Program-made: the position numbers and the translations under genes
Notes under the pieces: model-generated
What the model saw: the letters and a program-made list of their open reading frames with translations, nothing else
Told to the model about the DNA's origin: nothing
The model's database searches: none
Shown: positions 45,619 to 55,371 of the stretch, in pieces
Position numbering within the stretch: position 1 is the first letter of the stretch
How the letters are laid out: each line of letters opens with the position of its first letter
Assembly: GCF_001428825.1 (NCBI RefSeq)
Contig: NZ_LMIT01000009.1
Location: 348,599-412,598, forward strand
DNA from: Nocardioides sp. Root240
GTDB lineage: Bacteria; Actinomycetota; Actinomycetes; Propionibacteriales; Nocardioidaceae
Direction: 5' to 3'
Length of the DNA: 64,000 nt

Positions 45619-47082
45619 ATGGCAACAGAGTCACTCGATACCACTGCTGCGGACGGCAGCCCGACCGCCGGCGTGGGTCGCCTGGCCGGCGGCACGCTGG
45701 GGACCGCGCAGATCGTCTTCTTCGTGATCGCTGCAGCGTCTCCGCTGACGATCGTGCTCAGCACCGGCCCGCTGTCCCTGCGGGTCGGTGGCCTCGGCGC
45801 ACCGGGCGTGATGCTGGCGACGGGCGTGGTGCTGCTGCTCTTCGCAGCAGGCTTCACCGCCATGTCCAAGCACGTGACGGAGGCCGGAGCGTTCTACGCC
45901 TATGTGACTCGCGGGCTTGGCCCGACGGCCGGCGCGGGCGCCGCGATGATGACGATGGCCGCCTACGGAGTCTGTGTCATCGGGTTCGTGGGCTACATCG
46001 GAGTCTTCGCGCAGGGGTCGCTCGGCGCCGTGTTCGACATTGACGTGCCGTGGCAGGTCTGCTCATTGGTCGCCGCAGCGGTCGTGGCGATCGTCGGCTA
46101 CTGCCAGGTGGACGTTGGCGCCAAGGTGCTCATGGTCCTGGTGACCCTCGAAGTGGCAGTCATCCTCGTGCTCATCGTCGCCGTGCTGGCCCAGGGCGGC
46201 CCCGAGTCGCCCAGCGCCGCCCCTTTGTCGCCAGACAATGTCTTCTTCGCGAGTGGCACGGGCACGCTTTTCCTCCTTGCGTTCGGCGCCTACATCGGTG
46301 TGGAGGGCACGGCCATCTACTCTGAGGAGGCCGCGAAGCCGGAGCGCACCATCCCGCGGGCGACGTACATTGCGGTCGGCTTTCTGGCTGTTTTCTATGC
46401 GGTCAGCTTCTGGGTCGTCATCTACGGCTTCGGTACGAAGGGTGCGCTCGCCGAGGCACAGGGCGACGGCTTCCTCGACATGGTGTTTGCTCAGGCGGAC
46501 GCGTTCGTCGGCGGGGCACTCGTGACCGCTCTTCGGCTCCTCATCGTGACCAGTTTCTTGGCGACCATCATTGCCTTCCATAACGCGTGCACTCGCTACA
46601 TGTTCTCGCTGGGTCGAAGCGGCATGCTTCCTCAGGCTCTGGCACGTACCCACCCGCGGATGGCGTCGCCCCACTGCGCCAGCGCGGTCCTGAGCGTCAT
46701 CACTTTTGTGGTGGTCGCCCTTGCGATGATCGTCGGTCTTGATCCGTTTCTGGAGCTCGGCACCTGGCTCTATGCCTCGGGCGTCATTGGCGTGGTGGCC
46801 GCGCAGGCGCTGTGCTCGATCTCGGTCGTGATGTTCTTCCTTTCCGACCGACGGGGACACGGCGTTGTCCGGGTGGTCGTCGCACCGCTGCTGGGGTTCA
46901 TCGGCCTGGCCATCGCTCTGTATCTGATGGCGAACAACTTCAGCCTCCTCAGCGGCTACACGGAGTTTCTGCCGAACGCGATCATGATCGGCGCGATGCC
47001 CGCCGCGTTCGTGCTGGGTGCGGTGCTGTACCGGTTCCGGCTGGGACGCTCGGCGACGGGTCAGCGCGCCGAGGTCGGATGA
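45619..47082 (+). CDS. APC-superfamily amino acid / amine permease
   Basis: About 487 residues from the ATG at 45619 with GAGGAG upstream. Twelve or so membrane segments. The first unwound-helix Gly motif (AASPLTIVLSTGPLSLRVGG, ~30), TEAGAFYAYVTRGLGPTAG (~75) and the GAYIGVEGTAIYSEEAAKPERTIPR segment (first part, ~235) are typical of the APC family. It would import an amino acid, polyamine or other amine by cation symport. Location next to a TetR and an FMN monooxygenase suggests uptake of a nitrogenous substrate. A terminator hairpin follows. Confidence 0.9.
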   Translation: MATESLDTTAADGSPTAGVGRLAGGTLGTAQIVFFVIAAASPLTIVLSTGPLSLRVGGLGAPGVMLATGVVLLLFAAGFTAMSKHVTEAGAFYAYVTRGLGPTAGAGAAMMTMAAYGVCVIGFVGYIGVFAQGSLGAVFDIDVPWQVCSLVAAAVVAIVGYCQVDVGAKVLMVLVTLEVAVILVLIVAVLAQGGPESPSAAPLSPDNVFFASGTGTLFLLAFGAYIGVEGTAIYSEEAAKPERTIPRATYIAVGFLAVFYAVSFWVVIYGFGTKGALAEAQGDGFLDMVFAQADAFVGGALVTALRLLIVTSFLATIIAFHNACTRYMFSLGRSGMLPQALARTHPRMASPHCASAVLSVITFVVVALAMIVGLDPFLELGTWLYASGVIGVVAAQALCSISVVMFFLSDRRGHGVVRVVVAPLLGFIGLAIALYLMANNFSLLSGYTEFLPNAIMIGAMPAAFVLGAVLYRFRLGRSATGQRAEVG

Positions 47083-47096
47083 CACGCGACCAAAAG

Positions 47097-47129
47097 CAGG
47101 TGCCCAGGTCCATCGGACCTGGGCACCTG
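47097..47129 (+). terminator. Terminator after the APC permease gene
   Basis: CAGGTGCCCAGGTCC pairs perfectly over 15 bp with GGACCTGGGCACCTG across an ATC loop; GTGTCTTG follows. Confidence 0.8.
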
Positions 47130-47186
47130 TGTCTTGATCGCTGGGCGACGAGCTGCATCCAGTCGTCAGGTAAGAGGTGGTTCAGG

Positions 47187-47540
47187 CATCGAGCGCCCGA
47201 CGGATGAACTCATCCCGGGCAGCCCCAGTCGCCCGGGAGATCGCGGCGGACGCGCCCAGTGCGTCGGATGCGTGGAATGCGCCTCCCCACATGTGGAGAT
47301 CAACGAGCACGCCGGCCTCCGAAAGCCTGCCAGCGTAGGCAGTACCTCGTCAATGTCTCCACGGACCCGACGTCGATGAAGGTGCGTGGGAGACCCGCGA
47401 GGTCTTCTGCGCGCGCAGGCGCAGCGTAGGACGACACGTCCGGACCGCCCCGCCTCTCGCCGAGCAGAGCCGTCCAGCCGAACAGGTTGTCGTTCCGGTC
47501 CCAGAACCCTTCCCCGTCGAGCATCCGGCTGCTGTGCGAT
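47187..47540 (-). pseudogene. Alpha/beta-hydrolase (esterase) C-terminal remnant
   Basis: The minus strand reads MLDGEGFWDRNDNLFGWTAL, then LAGLPRTFIDVGSVETL in one frame. After a frameshift near 47340 it continues as AYAGRLSEAGVLVDLHMWGG and AFHASDALGASAAISRATG to a stop. Together this is the C-terminal third of a lipase/esterase-type hydrolase, with the expected His in GGAFHAS and an Asp in TFIDVGS. The upstream two-thirds, including the nucleophile, are missing; IS481 sequence is joined directly to it. It is a non-functional relic. Confidence 0.75.
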
Positions 47541-48280
47541 GCCGTGCTCGGCACAGACGTCGCGCAGCGAGTAGCGGTATGCCCAGGCGTTGTCGGTCAT
47601 CAGCCGCTCGATCTGTGCGATGCCGTGAGCGGCGAAGTAGGCGATTGCGCGCTGCAGGAACGCCGCGCAGGTCGGGCCCTTCTCGTCGAGGAGGATCTCG
47701 GAGTAGGCCAGTCGGAGTGGTCATCGACGAGGGAGTGGACGTAGTCGTAGCCCACTCTGGTCTGTTTACGAACGGCGGTTGAGCCCACCTTCCGGCCGTG
47801 GGCCTTCCAGCCCCCGCCGTCGGGGATCTTGCCGAGCTTCTTGACGTCCATGTGGACCAGTTCGGCGGGCCGGTCGCGCTCGTAGCGGACCGCGGTCTGC
47901 TTCGAGGAGCGGATCACTTCTCCTGTGATCGGGTCCAGCTCTCGCAGGTAAGCCACGCCGTGGCGGCGCAGGATCCGCGACACCGTCCGCACTCGGACCT
48001 TCGGGCCGAGTACATCGGGACCATCACGGTGTTCGGCGCGGGCCGCCAGCACCTTCAGTTCGACCTCATCGCTGGTCTTGGACGGCATGCTGTGCGGTCG
48101 TGACGAGCGGGTCAGCAGGCCGGCCTCGCCCTCGGCGGCGAACCGGTCGACCCAGGTCTTCACGCACTTGCGGGACACGCCCATCGCAGCAGCGATATGA
48201 GCTTGAGGCCAGCCGGCCTGGTGGCGTTGGACGATCAGTCGCCGACCATGAACGGTCAGCCGGGCACTACCGTGGGACAC
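47541..48280 (-). pseudogene. IS481-family transposase, frameshifted and 3'-truncated
   Basis: From the GTG at 48280 the N-terminus SHGSARLTVHGRRLIVQRHQ and AAAMGVSRKCVKTWVDRF gives the HTH. The DDE domain follows with LVHMDVKKLGKIPDGGG (first Asp). Near 47708 a base appears to be missing after DDHS; the next frame continues RLAYSEILLDEKGPTCAAFL to MTDNAWAYRY (second Asp). The protein stops matching after CAEHGI, so the segment with the catalytic Glu is lost and joins the esterase relic. Not active. Confidence 0.82.
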
Positions 48281-48543
48281 GAGAACCTCCGGGTTGGCGT
48301 GGGCCTTAGACAAGCCACATCCCATTCGGAGGTTCTCGTTCGTTCAACCAGGCTCGCCGCTACCAACGTCCTGGCCGGGTACAACTAGCTTCGGGTACTC
48401 GCCCCGTGCTCTGTCACATGCGGTCCCTTGGACGTCCGTTCCCGATCGACTTCATCCGGATGCTGCACATCCTCCTGGACTCAAACAGCAGGGCCGTGCA
48501 ATCGGGGCGCTTTGGGGTCGACGCCCAGATCTGGGGGGCTTTG

Positions 48544-48960
48544 TCAGACCCATCCAAGCTGTTGCATCGAGGCCATGTCGTTCCAGATCTTCGTGATGTG
48601 GCGGATCTTTCCACCGTCGAAGGTCATCTCATAGACCGAGTCCGTCTCCAGCGTCTTTCCGGTCGGCGCGGCCGGACCGCCTTCGCCGGTGTGTGTGCCG
48701 CGGAAGACTCCGTAGACCAACACCTTGTTTCGCGCGGCGTCCACGCCGAGCGAACTGATTTCCGCATCCCCGTCGGGCACGGGGGTGAAGAATCCCTTCA
48801 TCCACTCGGTGTAGGCCGGGAGGCTGTCGACGCCCTCCAGCGCGGCCGCTTGGGCGCGGAACGTGGCGTCTGGATGGCAGTACTGCTCGCAGTCCTCCCA
48901 CCCGCCGCCCGCCTCGCAGGCCTCGAAGAATCTTTTGGCAATCTCGCCGATATCAGTCAT
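48544..48960 (-). CDS. SnoaL/NTF2-like protein
   Basis: 138 residues with AAGGAA upstream of the ATG at 48960. It is a single NTF2-fold domain: FFEACEAGGGWEDCEQYCHP, SLPAYTEWMKGFFTPVPDG, and the C-terminal FDGGKIRHITKIWNDM. Such proteins act as cyclases, isomerases or hydrolases on small ligands, or as accessory subunits. It has no close operon partner: the IS481 relic is downstream and a 411-bp gap is upstream. The function is not assignable. Confidence 0.82.
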   Translation of the reverse strand: MTDIGEIAKRFFEACEAGGGWEDCEQYCHPDATFRAQAAALEGVDSLPAYTEWMKGFFTPVPDGDAEISSLGVDAARNKVLVYGVFRGTHTGEGGPAAPTGKTLETDSVYEMTFDGGKIRHITKIWNDMASMQQLGWV

Positions 48961-49371
48961 CGTTCATTCCTTCGCTCGTCATTGGCAAAGCTCATCGCGA
49001 CAGGTCTACTGGCCGGGCGACCGCAGAATGGTGTGGGCACCTGTCCCGTTGATGCTGCAGAAGGCCGGGCAGGTGCGGGTAACGAGAATCCGAGAAGATC
49101 CCCTTGGTCGTTGCTCGAAATCACCAAAGAGAGCTCCGCGTGAGGCGGCATCCGCGGTTCAGATGGATGGTTGCGGACCGGTAGCGCCCAAGCTGGTCTG
49201 TGGAATCCCGCAGAGTCTTCGATGGATTTTGCGCTCTGCCTGTATCCCGCCTGATCGCCTCCGTCTCATCATCAGTGGAAGGCAAGTGGCCCGTGTCACA
49301 GGGCGGGCCCGTAGGCCGTGAACTGATCTCCAGACAGTTCTGCTTCTCCTCCATGAAAGAAGGCACACCTG
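48961..49371. other. Non-coding gap before the deacetylase-like gene
   Basis: 411 bases between divergent genes. I see no supported gene and no strong repeat; it should contain two promoters. Short frames such as 49121-49378 (minus) are not protein-like. Confidence 0.45.
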
Positions 49372-50505
<1,134 letters not shown>

Positions 50506-50518
50506 AACTGAAGTGCCA

Positions 50519-50553
50519 CCGCCGCCGCCACCGCCACACGGTGGCGGCGGCGG
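50519..50553. terminator. Bidirectional terminator, deacetylase-like / isochorismatase
   Basis: A 15-bp all-GC-rich stem (CCGCCGCCGCCACCG and its complement) with a CCACA loop, in the gap between two convergent genes. Confidence 0.7.
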
Positions 50554-50632
50554 CCGCGGCGGCCAGACCATGATGATCGCCTGCTCGATGACCTGGGCGC
50601 CCGGAGCGGTCCGGCTAGAAGCCCGCCCTACA

Positions 50633-51268
50633 TCACCCAGCGAATGCGGCGCGGCCCTGCATCGCCGATGTGCCGAGGTCACTCTTGGGCAGGACTTCCC
50701 CTGCGACGAGCGCATGGACCCAGTCCCGGGTGGTGGCGACGGCAGCAAAGTTCGAGTGGAGCAGGACAAGAAGGCTCTGGTGCAGTACATCGGCTGAGAC
50801 CTTGCCGATCTCGTTGGCCAGATGAATCGCGCCGCTGGCGTCGGAGAGAACCTCAGCGGCCAGGCCGACCTCTTCGGCTCCCACGGCAGTGGCCAGGTCG
50901 CAGTTGTTGGTCATGTAGCCGACGAGAGTGACGGTGTCGACGCCTTGCTCGGCCAGCCACGCGGCGACGTCCGTGCCAGCGAAGACGCTTCCCTTGTGCT
51001 TCGTGACGCGCTTCCACGAGGGCTGGAGCCGCTTTTCGATCTCGGGGTGCAACGACCAGCTGTCGCTGCCGACAGCGAAGATCGGTGCACCCTCAGGCAG
51101 TTGGTGCTGGACCACGACGACGGGCAACTGGTGCTCCTCGGCGGCATCAAGGGCCGTCACCACATTGGCCAATGTCTTTTCGCGGGGCGGGGCCTGGATC
51201 TGCAAGATCCCGTCGAAGTACTCCTGCTGGACGTCGATGACGATCAGAGCGCGTCGCGGCTCGGTCAT
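50633..51268 (-). CDS. Isochorismatase-family cysteine hydrolase
   Basis: 211 residues. Asp-Lys-Cys triad: Asp in LIVIDVQQEYFDG (~12), Lys in RVTKHKGSVFAGTD (~91), Cys in VGYMTNNCDLATA (~123). The fold covers isochorismatases, nicotinamidases and N-carbamoyl-amine amidohydrolases; the NNC rather than TxxC context does not single out one. In this setting hydrolysis of an amide or carbamoyl intermediate is likely. It diverges from the AraC/GlxA-type regulator gene, which probably controls it. Confidence 0.88.
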   Translation of the reverse strand: MTEPRRALIVIDVQQEYFDGILQIQAPPREKTLANVVTALDAAEEHQLPVVVVQHQLPEGAPIFAVGSDSWSLHPEIEKRLQPSWKRVTKHKGSVFAGTDVAAWLAEQGVDTVTLVGYMTNNCDLATAVGAEEVGLAAEVLSDASGAIHLANEIGKVSADVLHQSLLVLLHSNFAAVATTRDWVHALVAGEVLPKSDLGTSAMQGRAAFAG

Positions 51269-51365
51269 GGGTTCTCCTTCGATCGATGGTGTCCTTTCAC
51301 TTTCGCTTGCGCACGACCGCTACTGTGAGTGGCACAGATGACATTCTTCGATGAGATCAGGCCAC

Positions 51366-52319
51366 ATGCGGATCGCTGTTCATGCCTTCGACGGCATCAC
51401 GATGTTCCACCTTGCCGCACCCTTGCTCGTCTTCGGAGAGGTCGACCGGCAAGGGCTCGCCACGGGCTGGAAACCCACGGTTTGGAGCGCGGAAGGCCGA
51501 GGGATCCGGACTGCCGAGGGCCCGCTGATCGAGAACCTCGCCGGACCAGAGGCGATCGCGGATGCGGACCTCGTGATTTTTCCGTCGTGGCCCAGCGACC
51601 TGCCACCACTCCCCGACCACCTCGCCCAAGAGGTCCGCAAAGCACAGGCGCGGGGGAGTCGGGTCGCCGGGCTGTGTCTGGGTGCCTTCCCCGTCGTCGA
51701 CAGCGGACTGCTCGACGGCCGCGACGCAGTGACTCACTGGGGCGCAATTGAGCAACTAGCAGAGCGGCGTCGAGCGGTGCGGGTGAGTTCATCTGCGCTG
51801 TACGTCGACCACGGCGACGTCCTCACCTCCGCCGGCACCGCCTCCGCCATCGATGCCTGCCTACACATAGTCCGCACACACCTCGGATCCGCTGCTGCTA
51901 CCGCTGTGGCCCGCAACCTCGTGGTCGCACCCCATCGCGACGGCGACCAGGCCCAGTACGTCGCCCGTCCGATGGCCGAGCCCGGCGGCGTCGGGGACCT
52001 CGGACCCACCATCGACTGGGCCCTGGCCAAGCTTGACCAGCGGCTCTTGGTCGACGACCTCGCAGATCATGCCCGCATGAGCCGACGCAACTTCAACCGC
52101 AGGTTCAGCGAGGTCACCGGTACCACTCCCGCGCGCTGGGTCCTCACCCAACGCCTCGACGAGGCGCGACGGCTTCTCGAGGCCACCGAATGGCCCGTTT
52201 CCCGCATCGCGGAAAGGTGCGGGTTCAGCAGCGTCGTGACCTTTCGCCAGAACTTCGTCGCGGCCTACTCGACCACGCCGACGTCGTACCGACAGCGTTT
52301 CTCACTACGCCACAAGTGA
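51366..52319 (+). CDS. GlxA-type AraC regulator (DJ-1/PfpI domain + AraC HTH)
   Basis: About 317 residues from the ATG at 51366 (MRIAVHAFDGITMFHLAAPL). Residues ~1-170 form a class I glutamine-amidotransferase-like (DJ-1/PfpI) domain with the elbow Cys in VAGLCLGAFPVV. Residues ~215-315 hold two AraC helix-turn-helices (DDLADHARMSRRNFNRRFSE and RIAERCGFSSVVTFRQNF). These regulators sense amine- or betaine-type metabolites in several bacteria. It diverges from the isochorismatase gene across 97 bp. Confidence 0.9.
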   Translation: MRIAVHAFDGITMFHLAAPLLVFGEVDRQGLATGWKPTVWSAEGRGIRTAEGPLIENLAGPEAIADADLVIFPSWPSDLPPLPDHLAQEVRKAQARGSRVAGLCLGAFPVVDSGLLDGRDAVTHWGAIEQLAERRRAVRVSSSALYVDHGDVLTSAGTASAIDACLHIVRTHLGSAAATAVARNLVVAPHRDGDQAQYVARPMAEPGGVGDLGPTIDWALAKLDQRLLVDDLADHARMSRRNFNRRFSEVTGTTPARWVLTQRLDEARRLLEATEWPVSRIAERCGFSSVVTFRQNFVAAYSTTPTSYRQRFSLRHK

Positions 52320-52357
52320 CGGCAACCACACGACGGAGCGCCTTCCGCGCCCGACAG

Positions 52358-53041
52358 TCAGTGAGCCACGGTGCGAATACCTTCGACCCAACGGTCAAGT
52401 CCCCTGACCGGATAGCCGTGCGTGGAGACGATCAGGTCTGGCTCGAGATCAGTCATGCGCCACCGAGAGGCGACTGCCTCAGTGGGGTCATGGTGAAGCT
52501 TCCTGGGCAGGTGCAGCCACCGCGGGCTGGTCGGGTCGGCGGACAGGTTGATGGGCCCGTCACCGACGATCAGCGTCCGATCACTCTCGCGCCAGAATGC
52601 GAGCAGACCCGGGCTGTGGCCAGGTTGTGCGAGGACCTGGAACCCCGCGACTGTGTCGCCCTCCTTCAGCCGCCGATCCACCGTGCGCCGCTTGCGGCCC
52701 ATGGGCGCAACCAGGTACTTGCCAAGGCGGTTGGCGTGATAGTTGATGCTGCCATGTTCGAAGTCGTCGGCCTCGATCTCGCTCATGGCCAAGGATGCAC
52801 CGGTGTGGTTGCACAGCCATGCCGACGATCCGACGTGATCGCCGTGAGCGTGGGTCACCACGTGCTCGATGACATCACGACCCTGCAGGAACCGGGCGAG
52901 CCGGCGGCCGGACCAGGGCGGGCCGGCATCGACGACGACGTCGCCGCTCGAACCTTCCAGGATCACGGTGTTGAACATGTTTCGCGGGAACAGGGGGCCA
53001 ACGTGCACACCGTCGGCCACTTGGGTCGGCGTCACCGCCAT
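52358..53041 (-). CDS. MBL-fold metallo-hydrolase
   Basis: 227 residues. The zinc motif is HVVTHAHGDHVGSS (HxHxDH, ~59-72), with later His in AQPGHSPG and Asp in LIVGDGPINL. The C-terminal STHGYPVRGLD supplies the final His. It is a glyoxalase II/beta-lactamase-superfamily hydrolase with an unknown ester, lactone or thioester substrate. It converges on the AraC/GlxA gene and is preceded on the same strand, 55 bp upstream, by a second MBL-fold gene. Confidence 0.88.
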   Translation of the reverse strand: MAVTPTQVADGVHVGPLFPRNMFNTVILEGSSGDVVVDAGPPWSGRRLARFLQGRDVIEHVVTHAHGDHVGSSAWLCNHTGASLAMSEIEADDFEHGSINYHANRLGKYLVAPMGRKRRTVDRRLKEGDTVAGFQVLAQPGHSPGLLAFWRESDRTLIVGDGPINLSADPTSPRWLHLPRKLHHDPTEAVASRWRMTDLEPDLIVSTHGYPVRGLDRWVEGIRTVAH

Positions 53042-53096
53042 GAGAGTCCCACCCTTTCGTCAGACACCAGCAACTACCTGCGGACCAGAGATCTGT

Positions 53097-53894
53097 TCAG
53101 GCTGTTGTCGATTGCCCGGGCGCCAGGGCGACCACACGGTCGCTGACGCCCCGCAACGTGGCGGCGGCCTTCATGCTCGCTGTCGTCTGAGTGAAGTGAC
53201 CCCACGAGTCCGCGTGTACGGGAATGATTGTCGCGTTCGCGAGGACTTCAGTTGCGTCAGTCGCCGTCTCGTCGCTGAAGGTGATGTAGTGATCTCCCAG
53301 CATCTCAACGAACTTGGGTCCGCCGACGTTGAGAATTGCGATCTCGATGTCTGGGTATCGATCTGCAACCTCACGGACGATGTCCACATCAGAATTGTCG
53401 CCAGAGAAGTAGATGGTCTTCTCGCCCGGGGACTCGATTACGAATCCAATCACCGGGCCGATCGCCTGCCAGATGCCTTCCGGGCCGTGGTGAGCTGGCA
53501 CCGCGGTGAAGGTCACGACCTGCCCCGTCGGGGAGGTCACCTTCCGCGATTCCCAGTCGGCGAGGGCTTCCGCTCCATCAACGATCCCGGCAACCTCATC
53601 GGTCGTGTAGACGTGCTCGACACCCGCAGAAAATTGCCGACCGAGGAGGTCAAGGTTGTCGAAGTGCTCGTGCGACGCCAGGACCACATCGATCTTGCCC
53701 ACTTCGTCCGCCGTCATGGCCGGCGACTGGGTCTTGACGAGGGTGTAACCCTCGTAGCCCGTCACGTCCTCACCGTAGGACTGCGGTTCATCGAAGGTGG
53801 GATCAGTGAGGATCCTGAGACCAGCGTATTCGATCAGCGTGGTCGGGCCACCGATCAGGGTGATCGGAACATCAGCAGAGGATGTGGAAGTCAT
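53097..53894 (-). CDS. UlaG-like MBL-fold hydrolase
   Basis: About 265 residues from the ATG at 53894 (MTSTSSADVPITLIGGP). GGPTTLIEYAGLRILTDPTF and the metal motif LASHEHFDNLDLLG (HxHxDN instead of HxHxDH) are typical of the UlaG/RNase Z-like branch. IYFSGDNSD and VHADSWGHFT give the later ligands. The Asn replacement is seen in other members of this subgroup and does not by itself mean loss of activity. Lactonase or phosphodiesterase chemistry is possible. Confidence 0.85.
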   Translation of the reverse strand: MTSTSSADVPITLIGGPTTLIEYAGLRILTDPTFDEPQSYGEDVTGYEGYTLVKTQSPAMTADEVGKIDVVLASHEHFDNLDLLGRQFSAGVEHVYTTDEVAGIVDGAEALADWESRKVTSPTGQVVTFTAVPAHHGPEGIWQAIGPVIGFVIESPGEKTIYFSGDNSDVDIVREVADRYPDIEIAILNVGGPKFVEMLGDHYITFSDETATDATEVLANATIIPVHADSWGHFTQTTASMKAAATLRGVSDRVVALAPGQSTTA

Positions 53895-53933
53895 GCTCGT
53901 ATGTAATCTGCAGCACACCCCATGCGGATAGTT

Positions 53934-54701
53934 CTAGAAGTGAACCTTTTCTGCGTCCCCACCCTCGGACCGGTCCGGTCCATCTGACTCAACTCCACGG
54001 ACTGCCGGACGGTTGGCGAACCACCCCGAAAACGCCTGCGCGTACGCCATCGGACCGTCGAAAGAGATGTCATGACGGGCAATGGCCTCACGACAGGTGC
54101 TCTGGCCCCAGTAAAGGCCGTTGAGGGTCGACAATGATGTCCGCACCACAAGGTCCGGACTTCCCTCGTTGACGCCGCGGCACGCACGGACCCCGGTGCG
54201 ATCGGCACGCAGCCATGCCGCATCCGAATCGGACAGCAGGAACTGGATCTGCATCCGATCGGCCGGCATAGCGGACGGATCGAAACTCTCGCGAAGCTGC
54301 TCCAGGTCGAGCATTGCCTCGCCGCCCACGTTCGTGGCAGTCGGCGGTTTCCATTTCGCCGCCCAGTCGCCCAACGCTGTCAGCACCGGCCCAAGCGCCT
54401 TGCCTGAGTCGCTCAACGCGTACGAGTACTTGGCACGGAGATCGGTACCGTCAGCGACTCGGCGATCGACAATGCCCAAGCGGGTGAGATATCCGAGACG
54501 CGACGCAAGCAGACCCCGCGACAAGCCTGGCAAGGCCTCCTGGATCTCCGTGAAGCGAGTGTTCCCCACGAAGAGCTCCCTGACGACCAGCAGCGACCAG
54601 CGGTCCCCAAGCAAGCGCGTGGCCGTGGAGACTTCGCAGTAGTCAGCGTTGACAAAAGGACCATCCGCCAACTGTCGCGAACCCAGTTCTTCTAAGGTCA
54701 T
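53934..54701 (-). CDS. HxlR-type regulator fused to an SCP2-like domain
   Basis: 255 residues. Residues ~20-115 are an HxlR winged helix (DYCEVSTATRLLGDRWSLLV, TRFTEIQEALPGLSRGLLAS). Residues ~125-235 resemble a sterol-carrier-protein-2 domain (MQIQFLLSDSDAAWLRADRT, DLVVRTSLSTLNGLYWGQ). The SCP2 part would bind a hydrophobic or acyl-CoA-like ligand, giving a one-component sensor. It lies 39 bp upstream of the UlaG-like gene on the same strand and could regulate it. Confidence 0.82.
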   Translation of the reverse strand: MTLEELGSRQLADGPFVNADYCEVSTATRLLGDRWSLLVVRELFVGNTRFTEIQEALPGLSRGLLASRLGYLTRLGIVDRRVADGTDLRAKYSYALSDSGKALGPVLTALGDWAAKWKPPTATNVGGEAMLDLEQLRESFDPSAMPADRMQIQFLLSDSDAAWLRADRTGVRACRGVNEGSPDLVVRTSLSTLNGLYWGQSTCREAIARHDISFDGPMAYAQAFSGWFANRPAVRGVESDGPDRSEGGDAEKVHF

Positions 54702-54781
54702 GGAGGCTCCGGAGTCTCGTTGCCGTCAGGTCACGAGAGTACCTCCGTTCCGACGACTAACGCCGCGTGTGCGGTGAAATC

Positions 54782-55198
54782 TCAGGCTGGCGAGAAGCCG
54801 CTCGGGTCATGGGTCTCGGTGACGTCCACGACGCCGTGAATGACGTGTGTGACGATGCCCGCGCTGTCGAAGACGGGCTCATTGACCGGTTTGAAGTACC
54901 GCGTCTGGAAGGCACCGCTCGCGTCAGCGATGTCGTAGCGCGTCACCGGCATCTCATGTCCCACGCCCTCGTCAACGACCCGTTGCAGTGCATCCTCCAT
55001 TGCCGTGCGACCTGAGCCTTGCGGCGCATCGGGATTGTCGGGAAAGACGTCGAACTGATTGCGTCCGATGACCTCTGAGCGGGTCAAGGTGTCGCCAAGC
55101 GTGGCGTCGGTGACGGCCACGATGTTCCAGTCCAGGTCGTAGACCAGGTAGTTCGCAGGAACCGCGTTGAAGAACTGCTCGAAATCCACGTCGCTCAT
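54782..55198 (-). CDS. Stand-alone PAS-domain protein
   Basis: 138 residues from the ATG at 55198, GGAGG upstream. A single PAS fold: FEQFFNAVPANYLVYDLDWN, IVAVTDATLGDTLTRSEVIG, RNQFDVFPDNP, and the C-terminal VTHVIHGVVDVTE. It has no kinase, GGDEF or HTH output domain. It may bind a small ligand or flavin and partner with another protein in trans; the next gene downstream is the HxlR-SCP2 regulator, 80 bp away on the same strand. Confidence 0.82.
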   Translation of the reverse strand: MSDVDFEQFFNAVPANYLVYDLDWNIVAVTDATLGDTLTRSEVIGRNQFDVFPDNPDAPQGSGRTAMEDALQRVVDEGVGHEMPVTRYDIADASGAFQTRYFKPVNEPVFDSAGIVTHVIHGVVDVTETHDPSGFSPA

Positions 55199-55371
55199 GT
55201 CTGCCTCCGAAAGCTGATGTTTGTACCCGAACTCGACCACGTTGCATGAGGCGAAGAAAGTTCGAAGGTTGTACCGAGTCCGGGAAGGCGGGTCCGGCCG
55301 GCGACCCAGTGGGAGAGAACCTCAACAGCCACATCCGGCGGGAGGTCCGGATGCGGCTGTCGGTTCGAGGG

